DNA of 32,943 nucleotides from Apostichopus leukothele (Eukaryota > Echinodermata > Holothuroidea > Aspidochirotida > Stichopodidae). The stretch lies in NCBI GenBank assembly GCA_010014835.2, contig JAAAKB020000008.1, positions 43,731-76,673 of the forward strand. Direction: 5' to 3'. Position numbers and translations under genes: made by a program. Below the pieces are notes generated by a model. That model did not search any database, had not been told where the DNA came from, and saw only the letters and a program-made list of their open reading frames with translations. Of the stretch, positions 25,301 through 32,560 are shown piece by piece. Within the stretch, counting starts at the first letter, position 1. The number at the start of each line of letters is the position of its first letter.

Positions 25301-28300
25301 TGTGAAAGAATTTAGGTAACACTTCAAAACTGCTAGCATCGATATAATAATAATGGATCATTGTCAATCGAAAGTGTAATAATTTACATTCTGAGATGCA
25401 GAGATCTGATCTACATCTGGGTTCGTTGGATGCTGTGTAGAGAATATTGTGGAAGAAAACTGGACCCAACAGGCTTTTATAAGTAACTATGTATCACATT
25501 AAAGCTGTCAGGTGGGAGGACTACTGCAAAATAGTATCGCCCTCATGTTGCCAGATAACAAAATGAAACTAGACACTGTTCATGCTTTCTATACATCCAT
25601 GCACAAATTTGGTTTAAACTTCTCGCATTTCTACCTTATAACACATAGCCATGTAGCATACAGATGTCACAACGCTCCATATATGGAACATACCACCAAT
25701 GCGTGGGCACATTAGCAACGCATAAAGCATTATTACTTTGTACCAAATCTCTTTTTTCCCATATTAGTTCAATAATACATCTATAAATATGCTGGTCGTA
25801 TCAAGTATTGAATTGTGGGAACTGTACTTTATGATATCCCCCAAATTAAGTTTAGAACATATTCAAAGCAAACATTCTTTTCATGAAAACTCCTCACAAG
25901 CTATATTCATACAAGAACCTTCATTGGCTTCCTGTTATACTTCCACTAGAATCATCATTAAACTAAGTTAATGTTGCTTGTGTAGAAATAACTAGATAGC
26001 TTTACTCCTGGACTACGTTGCTGGTCTCAAGGATGTCAAAATATCAACCTATTTAATATCTGAGATCTCATCGTTTTTCTCTCCTTATAGACGACAGAGC
26101 GAATTTCTTTTTTTTCGGGGGGGGGGGGGGAAGATCTTTTTTGTTGCAACACCACGTCAACTGCCTCTGGAAAAAGAGGCAGTCACCAAGTATCAGTACT
26201 CTTAAGAAGATCGAAATCAAACTTTACTTAATTAATGACGACTTAAGGGTTCGTTGACATTTTTTACTCTTCTTGTTTTGGTTTTTTATTCTATGTTGTT
26301 GTTGTCAATTGAGACATTTTAAAGTACACCTGATGTTTCAGAATAACAATAATATACTACCAAATAGCAAACGCCTACAAGAATGACACAGACACACAGT
26401 CATACTAACAAACAGGTCTCTATTAGCTCAACAACAATAATAGTAAACTGTCATGACGTCCACACTTCCCTGTAGTATTACAACCAGCTTGCCAGTTGGT
26501 GTCACAATTCCGTGAAGAAGTCAACTCAACTTCAGCCTCTGAAGAAGATCCTGCTAGGATCGAAATGTCAGGCACTCTTACTTTTATACATTCTCTCACA
26601 TAGGCTCTTTAGTGGATAAGCAGTTTGGTAATAGTTTTGTTTTATTTTGAAAAAGTAAACTCATCAAATGCTGCAACTGTTGCCGAATATCCAGGCATTT
26701 CCTCATGACAGGCAAACTAATGCACACTGCATTCTTTTGATACCTAACACACCTTTAATTAAACAAAACATTTCCACAAACTAGGCACTTTCATGCATTA
26801 AACTGACCAATATCAGTCATATATCTTTAATTTAAGCAGCCTATACCTCTATAAATGAAGATATACGAAACTGTTGTCAATAAAAAAAAAAAATTCACTT
26901 TTGAATTAAAAGTCAAAATTGATCAACAATGAATCTACACTGTTGAAAATTTCATAAATGCATGTAAATAGCCAACAGCAACTGTGACTGGGAATTTAGG
27001 AGATTAATTTAGGAGGTTAATGCCTCTCGTACAAGGCTTAATTCATACGCAGTTCAGGGAAGATAAGAGTTGTGTCTGAAACAAAGTCACTGACGACGTA
27101 TATACAGAACTATGCACCACGACATACTTGGTCGATGATGAACACACAACGGAGCACAGAGGGAAACCGTGCTAGGCCAAATCTTGACTGCTATAATTGC
27201 AATCAAAACATTTGGTCATAATCTCTCACAGTCTGCAAACAATTCAACTCAGGGCAGCAATGCTATTGGAAGTAACATACATGCATAGATAGACATATCA
27301 GATATTGACTGGGATCCTGCACAGTTGCACAAAGGGAGATCTATACAACTGATCTGATAAAAAAATTTAAAAAGGCCAAAAAAAAATTAGAAAAGAAATA
27401 TATGCCAGCTCATTGAATTGTGTTACCCAAACACATTTATGCCAGGGATTTTGATGACAGGTCCCTTGGTAAACTGCTTTTCAAAAAGTATAACATGACA
27501 AAAAAAAATTTAAAAAATGAACTTAAATGTTTCTTTGTCATCTTGGCTACTGCTATCATTTTGTAGTCAATTTCCCTTATCTCCGCTCCCCAAAGATGCA
27601 ATGAATTCCGACAGCATCCTCTGTGCGGCAGTGCAAGATTTGTTTCTAAATATGAGACAAGTCCTCGATAGCACCTACGTCTATCTAATTATTATCACAC
27701 AAGCAGAGTGACGACGAGAGCTAGGTTTCGTTTGTTCTGTGCCATCTTCAAATGTGTTTTGAAACCATGTCTTCATGTAACTGCTATTTTCATATATATA
27801 TTTTTTTTTCTTCTCTTTCTCTCTGTTTCGCTGCATTTTCTATTTCCCAAGAAGATTTTGTTAATAATCATTGTCTTTTTGACTACTTTAATATTCACAT
27901 CAGCTAGGTTTCGTTTGTTCTGTGCCATCTTCAAATGTGTTTTGAAACCATGTCTTCATGTTCTGCTATTTTCATATATATATATATTTTTTGGTTCTCT
28001 TTCTTCTCTGTTTCGCTGCATTTTCTATTTCCCAAGAAGATTTTGTTAGTAATCAATGTCTTTTTGACTACTTTAATAGTTGGCCTGAATTTGAAATAAA
28101 TGTGGCAGAAAGCAGCTTGCTACAATTCAATTTGATTAGCAGCTGCCATATAATAAATGTCAACACCTAACAAACCGCCTAATTCTACGATTCAGCCCCA
28201 ACTTCGAGTGCCATCGAGAGAAATGACGCTTACTTAAAGCCGTCACACCGCATGTGCGACAAATTACAATATCGGAGATGGGTTGAAAATGATTTACGAC

Positions 28301-29198
28301 ATTTCTTCTCAATTTGGGCTCTAAGAAAAATAGGGAGACTATTTTTAGATCCGCTTTTTTCTCACTTCTTGACGGGGGACGAGTGACAAGCACACCTGCA
28401 TTTCAGAACATGGAGCTTTCATCTTCATTGAGTAATAATCCTTCTGAGATACCAGGAAATTGAAATGACTGCATCCTGTTTTGTTGCATTCTGATATATT
28501 AATTATTAATATTTTCACAGCCGTAAGTGAAATTTGAGAAGATATAAGTTGATGGAAAACAAAAGAAGAAAGTACTGATTGGCTGAGTGTAACAAAATAA
28601 CACTGTGTTTGTTATGATTTCTATGTCATGGTAAATATGTGTTTATCGTTAATATGAACCAAACGATGTATATATATATCTAGAAATAACATTTTTAAAA
28701 ACTTGACAAGTTTACATATTTATGGATCAGAACTATCGTAAATATTTTGTAGCAGTAAAGTGGTGCTCAAAACGAACATAGTTATGACACTTTACCCATA
28801 TAACGCAATTTCATCTATAAAACAGCAGTCTCTAATGAAAGCTAGAATGCAGTTGTTGTGGGGAGACAGGATACTGAGACAAATTAAATTTAAGAGTTTC
28901 ACAGTGAAAATGATGCATTCATAAAATACAATTGACATTTATAATTGGATTAGTGATGTGGTCATATGTTAGATGTGAAATAGCTACATCTAGGAATTGT
29001 TCCAACAGTTCATTCTTCAATTCAGGTCTAAACATATCCTCCTCTTCCCCTCCCCCTCCCCCTCCCCACCCCCAAAAAACCCGATTGCATGGTGTCTTAC
29101 CATCTTTCATACCTTGACGGGGCTTTCCAAGTTCGATGAAGAAGTTTTCGTCTTTCTCATATTCTTCATCATCAACGATGGCGACCTCCACAAATTTC
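3991..29198 (-). CDS. SLC8A: Na+/Ca2+ exchanger (SLC8/NCX family), 3' part, five exons
   Basis: Coding join on the minus strand: 29198-29113, 20327-20182, 11116-11017, 6017-5736, 4370-3991 (994 nt, about 330 residues, stop TGA at 3993-3991). Family members are plasma-membrane antiporters that exchange about 3 Na+ for 1 Ca2+ and are regulated by Ca2+ binding to two cytosolic CBD domains. All five exons have canonical AG/GT borders and matching phases. The joined protein matches the NCX order: end of CBD2, loop, acidic run, TM6 and TM7, alpha-2 repeat with GTSVPDTFASKVAA and GNVTGSNAVNVFLGIGVAW, TM9, TM10. SLC8 proteins are usually about 900-970 residues, so roughly the N-terminal two thirds lies past the right edge. 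Intron lengths from 5' to 3' are 8785, 9065 (including 100 N), 4999 and 1365. Family assignment is very secure. Which paralogue it is cannot be decided; many invertebrates have a single SLC8 gene. Confidence 0.95.
4371..5735 (-). other. exchanger last intron (phase 1, 1365 nt)
   Basis: GT at 5735-5734 and AG at 4372-4371. It splits the Asp codon of the alpha-2 motif GTSVPD. Contents: AT-rich sequence, C-runs at about 4875-4893 and 5537-5547, and no further exon. The plus-strand open frame at 4645-5058 lies wholly inside and resembles no protein I know. Confidence 0.9.
5736..6017 (-). CDS. SLC8A: NCX exon, acidic run, TM6, TM7 and start of alpha-2 repeat
   Basis: This 282-nt exon encodes residues 112-204 with split codons at both ends. 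The acceptor is TTAATTATAG|GA (phase 1) and the donor is GTACCAG|GTATTA (phase 1). It opens with GDDDGDDDDDVEEKLPS, matching the acidic Asp run of vertebrate NCX before EEKLPS. This is followed by TM6 at about residues 133-148 (IMHFLTIFWKVLFAFV), TM7 at about 156-176 (WACFTVSIIWIAILTALIGD), the TMFGCTIGLMDSVTA turn, and the first part of the alpha-2 repeat (ISFVALGTSVP). The donor splits the Asp codon (G|AT) of GTSVPD. That acidic residue is part of the ion-binding pocket in the family, so the last intron cuts through the catalytic motif. Sequences between the membrane segments vary more than the segments themselves. Confidence 0.95.
7194..7657. repeat. compound tandem repeat with a 28-bp minisatellite core
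   Basis: The outer unit is about 280 bp. A 125-bp segment starting GCATTTCCATGAACAAAAGA (7194-7320) recurs at 7474-7604, beginning GCATTTCTATGAACAAAAGA. A third partial copy of its head lies at 7605-7657. Between the first two copies lies a 28-bp minisatellite. The copies differ by substitutions and short indels, so the duplication is not recent. Confidence 0.85.
7321..7449. repeat. 28-bp minisatellite, about 4.6 copies
   Basis: Units start at 7321, 7349, 7377, 7405 and 7433 (last one partial). The unit starts AGACGGTTAGGCTAATTATA and ends GGCTAATT. Copies differ at one or two positions each. GGCTAATTA also occurs twice inside each unit, so the 28-mer probably grew from a shorter repeat. Confidence 0.93.
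8725..9223. repeat. 257-bp imperfect tandem duplication
   Basis: Copy 1 at 8725-8981 and copy 2 at 8982-9223 both begin AAATTGTAACTGTTTTGGAT and share AAGTGTCAGAATGCTCTTCT, AAAATTGACAGTTGTAAGAA, CAAGTTTGCAGA-type and TCAAATTTAA-type segments. They end in TTTCCATG(G/T)TA. Similarity is roughly 80-85% by eye, lowest in the A-rich middle. No coding potential is shared by the copies. Confidence 0.9.
10026..10069. repeat. 19-bp perfect direct repeat
   Basis: TCATATAAGATAAAGATCA occurs at 10026-10044 and 10051-10069, separated by TATTGA. This is a small local duplication inside an intron. Confidence 0.9.
10591..10668. repeat. GGGGA/GGAGA purine-rich low-complexity tract
   Basis: Irregular G/A-only sequence made of GGGGAGGAGA-like units. 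A similar shorter patch occurs at 10259-10312. In the exchanger transcript (minus strand) both would be read as C/U-rich intronic tracts upstream of the acceptor at 6018. Confidence 0.85.
11017..11116 (-). CDS. SLC8A: NCX exon, loop segment before TM6
   Basis: This 100-nt exon encodes residues 78-110 plus the first base of Gly111. The acceptor is TTTCTTTCGACAG|AAC (phase 0) and the donor is AGTGCAG|GTATGT (phase 1). The protein NTVDKLIKKTNLSLVVGTSS followed by WREQFVEALTVSA is nearly identical to the vertebrate block STVDKLIKKTNLALVVGTNSWREQF(I/M)EAITVSAG. This block is one of the most conserved parts of the NCX cytosolic loop and lies just before the acidic stretch and TM6. The exon sits between a 4999-nt and a 9065-nt intron. 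Confidence 0.95.
15094..15193. other. assembly gap (100 N)
   Basis: Exactly 100 N, the conventional placeholder for a gap of unknown size. The left side ends in a C-rich run (CGCCCCCCCCCCACCACACCC, about 15071-15093, counted approximately), and a G/C-run repeat follows on the right at 15307-15341. Homopolymers or collapsed repeats probably caused the break. True intron length is therefore unknown. Confidence 0.97.
15194..15362 (-). repeat. dispersed transposon-end-like element beside the gap
   Basis: On the minus strand it starts about 15352 with AGGCACGTAGCCAAGGGGGG, followed by GCCAAGGGGGCAGCCGCCCCC and an AT-rich part. The GTAGCCAAGGGGGG start is a recurrent repeat end in many marine animal genomes. 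The element runs to or into the gap, so its other end and its family are unseen. The small open frames crossing the gap are artefacts. Confidence 0.5.
15428..15653. repeat. 93-bp tandem repeat, about 2.4 copies
   Basis: Units begin at 15428 (TGGCTGGCTCATACCAAGCC), 15521 (TGGCCAGCTTATACCAAGGC) and 15614 (TGACTGGCTTTATACAAAGC, partial). Shared internal marks are GTTAGC(A/T)TGCAT, AGCACAC and GACCCTGGATGATG. The two full units have equal length, so divergence is by substitution only. Confidence 0.9.
19094..19625. other. unexplained region with longer open frames on both strands
   Basis: On the plus strand there are open frames at 19094-19279 and 19332-19613. The latter reads protein-like, with CPCEFSHHLLVLGVAVASHC then DHYFERYIRRLGKTYRHW. 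On the minus strand 19625-19224 is open for 133 codons. The base composition is more even than in the surrounding intron. I recognise no family. It may be a worn fragment of a transposon or captured gene, or simply chance. No splice signals link it to the exchanger. Confidence 0.25.
20182..20327 (-). CDS. SLC8A: NCX exon, end of CBD2 and following loop
   Basis: This 146-nt exon encodes residues 30-77 plus the split codon G29. The acceptor is TTTCGTACAG|GG (phase 1) and the donor is GAATTTAAG|GTAAAT (phase 0). The start HDSEPEDNKMDELTMMTEED is acidic and poorly conserved. It stands where vertebrate genes carry the small cassette exons C to F. The second half (KRIAEMGRPQVGE, then VEVKIMESSEFK) matches the conserved NCX block E(E/D)ERRIAEMGRPxLGE...LEVIIEESYEFK, the last beta strand of CBD2. 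The open frame runs on past both splice sites by chance; the exon limits come from homology and splice signals. Joined directly to the 86-nt exon it reads KPRQ-G-HDSEPED. The short linker resembles isoforms lacking most cassettes, unless small exons hide in the intron. Confidence 0.93.
20461..20540 (+). repeat. retroposon-like 3' tail with (ATT)n
   Basis: TGGCACTATATAAATCTACA is followed by TC(ATT)n with one interruption. A GCGCTATATAAAT...(ATT)n ending is common at the 3' ends of short retroposed repeats in marine invertebrates. The upstream part TAAGCGCCATGGGCAGTTAC may belong to it; no tRNA-like head is visible. It lies about 135 nt upstream (in transcript sense) of the exon at 20327. Confidence 0.45.
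23040..23096. repeat. (TC)n-rich microsatellite
   Basis: Two runs of TCTCTC with interruptions (CAACCTCTCGTTCCACCTACA) between them, ending CTTTCTTTCT. Confidence 0.9.
24391..24491. repeat. (AAT)n microsatellite
   Basis: About 100 bp of AAT/AAC/ATA triplets with scattered substitutions. The minus-strand open frame of Tyr-rich codons here is a product of the repeat. Confidence 0.95.
26535..26573 (+). ncRNA. hammerhead-ribozyme-like hairpin, probably part of a dispersed repeat
   Basis: CTGAAGA (26539-26545) fits the hammerhead core CUGANGA. It is followed by A and a 5-bp stem GATCC/GGATC (26547-26551 with 26557-26561) closed by TGCTA. GAAA follows at 26562-26565. Outer arms GCCT (26535-26538) and AGGC (26570-26573) can pair. 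The extra A before the stem is not standard for a hammerhead, and no clear NUH cleavage site was placed. Motifs of the type CTGAAGAAG(N)CC...GG(N)CGAAACGTC are widespread in animal repeats, and hammerheads are known from Penelope-like elements and retrozymes. The hairpin is seen directly; self-cleavage is not supported. Confidence 0.3.
27719..28079. repeat. 183-bp tandem duplication, two copies
   Basis: Copy 1 (27719-27901) and copy 2 (27902-28079) both start AGCTAGGTTTCGTTTGTTCT and end TTTTTGACTACTTTAATA. They differ mainly in the length of the TA/T run and at a few positions, so they are over 90% identical by eye. This is the youngest-looking duplication of the window. The repeated peptides in the plus-strand open frame reflect the duplication rather than a protein. 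Confidence 0.95.
28180..28393. other. open-frame island of unknown nature
   Basis: More GC-balanced than its surroundings, with an open frame on each strand. The plus strand gives a frame with RMCDKLQYRRWVENDLRHFF and SIWALRKIGR. The minus strand gives a frame with CRTCGVTALSKRHFSRWHSK. No family recognised and no splice signals tie it to the exchanger. It may be a fragment of a mobile element or a conserved non-coding segment. Confidence 0.2.
29036..29073 (-). promoter_or_regulatory. G-run tract near the 5' splice site, candidate intronic splicing element / G-quadruplex
   Basis: In the transcript strand the tract reads GGGGGTGGGGAGGGGGAGGG and continues with further G-runs (at least five runs of four or more G). 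It starts 40 nt after the donor of the 86-nt CBD2 exon. G-runs close downstream of a 5' splice site are known intronic splicing enhancers (hnRNP H/F sites) and can form quadruplex RNA. That it acts here is inference. Similar homopolymer tracts elsewhere in the window mean chance placement is possible. Confidence 0.35.
29113..29198 (-). CDS. SLC8A: NCX exon, CBD2 segment at the mutually exclusive A/B position
   Basis: This 86-nt exon encodes residues 1-28 of the visible part, beginning KFVEVAIVDDEEYEKDENFF and ending GKPRQ. The acceptor is TTATTTTCCAG|G and the donor is CGTCAAG|GTATGA. It enters in phase 2 and leaves in phase 1. The IVDDEEYEK stretch matches the conserved VIDDEEYEK segment of CBD2, whose acidic residues (here D9, D10, E11, E12) supply regulatory Ca2+ ligands. 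In vertebrate SLC8A1 this same segment lies in the mutually exclusive exons A and B. At 86 nt the exon is not a multiple of three, so skipping it would break the frame; one copy of this position must therefore be used. No sister exon is visible in the 8.8 kb downstream. A partner, if there is one, would lie to the right of 29198. The G-run tract at 29036-29073 lies just downstream of the donor. Confidence 0.92.
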
Positions 29199-29435
29199 CT
29201 GGAAAATAACCAAAGATGAAGTCATTGATAATTATTTTATCTACAGACCTCATACTGTTTGTGTTCCATTGTGGGCTGATGTACTACATAGGGTGGGGTA
29301 CTTCATGGTTAATGAATATTGAAACCCATCGAAGCAACGTGTCAAAGAGGACAAGCTGCAGCAGCTGCAAGATCCTGCTCAGCCAGGATGAATCAATATA
29401 AAAAACAATAGGTGATTATCTGCGTAGATCGGTAT

Positions 29436-29503
29436 ATTCTATTGTGTGAAACTGTTATTGTATTGTGTGAATTCTATTGTGTGAAAAATTCTATTGTGTG
29501 AAA
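29436..29503. repeat. short interspaced repeat of TTCTATTGTGTGAA
   Basis: Four close copies of TTCTATTGTGTGAA (one as TTGTATTGTGTGAA), separated by 0-7 nt spacers. Confidence 0.85.
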
Positions 29504-30928
29504 CCTATGCAGCTTGGCTGCATGATGCTGCAGCCTCCTCAGTATGTCCTACAGCTAAACTTGGAACTTTGAAAACACATTTGTCAATATTCTATACATA
29601 GTCATGAATTTTTCTCAAGGTATCTGTTTGGTAAGAGTTGTCAACATATATATATATAGGCTGGCCTTACATACACTAGACAGTATGGGTGTAGTGTCAG
29701 TCTCTGTTGAATATTAGCTAAGTACTTCTAGACATGTTCAGGTAAAACTAAAAAAACTGACTCTATGTACAGGGTGATAAATCCATGCACATTGTTTTGT
29801 AGGGTAAATTATTGTAACACGTTATCAAGGCCTGTGGAGAGCATATAGCCTACTTTTGAACATACTCTTCATGTTAATTATAATATTACATCAGCTATTG
29901 CAATGGGATTCCATCTTGTAAGAGATTATCATCTAGAAGTACAGTAAATGGAGTCATAATAAATGGTTTAAGTGAAATATATATGCTAACCGGAAAGAAT
30001 GCTCTATTTTATTGCATATATCATATTTTTTATTTTAACTTTAAAATTGACTCATTTTGAGATCAACTTAAATTTTATGTTGGATACTGTCTATAATACG
30101 ATCTTATGAAATTATAAAGTTTTTGTTCGAAATGTTGCAGTTTTGAAATAAGAGTTCATAGGGGCCAGCCGTCTATCAGATGAGTGCCAGTATTGTCAGT
30201 CGTAAACTGAGTGATCCCTAGAATGAGAGAGTATGGTAATTTCCTGTGCATAATTAACTTCTGAGGACTTACTGAAAGCCCACTCATTAGCTTCCCATCA
30301 TGGCACAAGGATGCAAATTATATCCAATTAAATTTGTTACTGTTTTTGTCCCTCCTGAGCTCATTAGGATGTTAAAACCTTCACTAGTAAAATTTCCAAA
30401 ACCAAGATAAATTCGCAACCTCCCAAAGTAAGCCTGTGAGAACACATGCGTGGGCTTGGAAATGATAAGAATAATACATTAGCAAGAAGTGAGTTGTGAC
30501 CTCAATATTAAAGGTAAAGGGTCAATCAGGGTTCAATGCTACAAACAATTTAATTACTAATTTTTTTTTCGCATTAGGAAAGATAGAAACCGATGTTTGT
30601 TATGAGGACACTGGTGTTCAAAACAAGAGTGAATTCAAGTTTTAGAAACTTGCAATGTTCTCTATATTCATATATCCAATGAGATATATTCTCTAAACCA
30701 ACATTTGTCAATATCCCATCTTTGCAATTGATAATGGTTTATAGCAACATACCATGGATTAGAGGGATGAGCTTGCAATTGTTATAGCCCTGGTATTTAT
30801 TCATCCCACTCTTCTCCTTTCCTTTACTTATAAAAATGTGTACATTTAGTGTATGACCATGCACACAGTTCCATTTAATTTCCAGTAGATGTAGACCACA
30901 ATACCAAGGAAGTTTAGTGAATATTACA

Positions 30929-30953
30929 CACACACACACACGCACACAAACAC
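30929..30953. repeat. (CA)n microsatellite
   Basis: CACACACACACACACGCACACAAACACA. On the minus strand it yields the artificial Val/Cys-rich open frame. Confidence 0.9.
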
Positions 30954-31689
30954 ATTTAAATAGTCTGTATATATGCAGATGATATACCTCCTATATTAAC
31001 TATAATATAGCTTAGGTGTAACAACACCGAAAATCCTTTAATGGATCTTTAAACAGTTTAAAGACAAATCAGACTCTGGACTTTTAAAGATGTGACTCCT
31101 CTGGGAAAGCAGTGCTTCTTCACTGAGCAGGACTACCCTCATTAAAGATTACAATAATAAAAAAATAAAATAAAAACAAAAGTGTAGGTCACAAGATTAT
31201 TATGACCATGTCAATATATTGATGAGGTATATCACTCATAGAATCTTAAACTCACAGTGAACTTCAATACCAGCGATATATAATCAATCAAGGTGAATAT
31301 ATTAAAAAAATAATTATTGCAAAAAGAGAAGAAAAAGAAATATAATTATATCTTCTGTGTACGTTGACCGTTTCATCCTCGACTTTTGGAGTTATGAGAA
31401 AGGAAATTTGTTCACTGAAGCAACAAATTTGGTTTCCATATAAAAATTTCAAAAGAAATGGGACTGAGCAAAGTTTCTGAACTATTTGTTAACAAGATGT
31501 GAAAGCATGTAGATAGATGTGCATCACGTTATACAAATGACCTGATACCTTGGCATACATTATTAATACATGCTCATCCACACATGATGAAAGATCGAGC
31601 ACAAACAAGACAGAGGTTAATTACTTCTATAGGAGGATATATGTAACTATCTTAGAAGAAAGAAGCATGTTTATATAGTTAAATGATGT

Positions 31690-32290
31690 AATTTGTAGGT
31701 TAATAAGATAGGGACTGGTCTGTAATATGAATCTCATGTGTAGAACAATATAAAGCACCAAAAGACTATATGACGTCCATCCAAGGTTGTAAAAGACTAT
31801 AAGAGGCTATAAATAATTATATACGAGACGTATACACAGAATTTAAGACATTCTATAGGCCAACAGGCGAGGGGTTGGTTTGTTATATCTACATATATGT
31901 ATGATGTTCATCAAGTACCAAAGACAGATATGACTTCTGTCAAGGCCATAAAAGAGACTACATGAGCTGTCGATATATACAAGGATCGTGTGGTGAAGGC
32001 ATAGGTTAATAGGCTAGGGATTATCTGTAATGTAGGTAAGATGAACATCAACAATAACAGAAATAAGTTCTTCTTAAGGAGGTAATCACCAGTTAACAAG
32101 ATGTAGGCTAGGGATCGGTCTGTAATAAACAGCTATATGTCAAAAACAAGCAAGCACCAAAGACATGTATGACGTTCTATGCAAGGTTATGAGAGGCGAT
32201 ACATGTGGTATATACAAGACTTAACCCTAACAAGTATATAAGATGTAGGCTAATAGGCAAGGGATCAGTCTGTATACATCTTTGTGTCAT
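31690..32290. repeat. degenerate tandem array, period roughly 90-165 bp
   Basis: A module recurs in the same orientation: GTAGG(T/C)TAATA(A/G)G(A/C)-like, then GGGATCGGTCTGTAAT-like, then AAGCACCAAAGAC, TATGACGT, AAGG, a T(A/G)TATAC-like segment. GGGAYYRGTCTGTA-type marks lie near 31710, 31873, 32020, 32110 and 32261. AAGYACCAAAGAC-type marks lie at 31753, 31913 and 32152. Spacing is uneven and copies are strongly diverged. It ends just before the SINE at 32310. Confidence 0.75.
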
Positions 32291-32309
32291 AAACGTGTGT
32301 CATAAATGT

Positions 32310-32560
32310 GGACTGTTAGCTCAGTGGTTAATAGCCGGTGCCTTCCAATCATAAGGTCCCCGGTTCGAGTCACTCCAAGATTAATGTACGTCGTCCAGTT
32401 ACAGAGTTGTTGACAATTCATAATCATGGACGTTAAATATGAATGTAACAGACTGACTTCGGTCAGCTTGCGGTTTTGATATGAGCCAATGAGGCTTCTT
32501 CGCGAGTTCCTGCTTGCAGGAGGATTGAAAATACTGTAACTGAAATGTATCCCTTTAAGT
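32310..32560 (+). repeat. tRNA-derived SINE
   Basis: The head starts GGACTGTTAGCTCAGTGGTT. A box TAGCTCAGTGG lies at 32317-32327 and B box GGTTCGAGTCA at 32362-32372. The acceptor arms pair imperfectly (5 of 7) and the anticodon stem is poor, so this is a tRNA-like head rather than a working tRNA. The body has GACTTCGGTCAGCTTGCGG, a palindrome TCCTGCTTGCAGGA and ATGTATCCCTTTAAGTAATT. The 3' end is not sharply defined. It is unrelated in body sequence to the SINE-like element at 1-166, so two SINE families are present. Confidence 0.72.

Larger units (their letters stand above)
20328..29112 (-). other. exchanger intron (8785 nt)
   Basis: GT at 29112-29111 and AG at 20329-20328, phase 1. This is where vertebrate SLC8A1 keeps small cassette exons, but none could be recognised by eye. 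Contents: a SINE/LINE-like tail (20461-20540), a TC microsatellite (23040-23096), an AAT microsatellite (24391-24491), a hammerhead-like hairpin (26535-26573), a 183-bp duplication (27719-28079), an open-frame island (28180-28393), and a G-run tract near the donor. Long C/G homopolymers lie at about 25168-25185 and 26117-26130. Confidence 0.9.
29199..31690. other. upstream intron or flank of the exchanger, mostly featureless
   Basis: No further NCX exon (CBD1, XIP region or alpha-1 repeat) is recognisable on the minus strand, so this belongs to the intron entering the 86-nt exon in phase 2. It holds a short repeat at 29436-29503 and a (CA)n run at 30929-30953. Confidence 0.55.

Noticed and set aside
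32310-32376. tRNA gene
   Set aside because: A and B boxes are good, but the acceptor stem has mismatches and the anticodon stem-loop is poor, with an unrelated body following; a SINE head explains it better.
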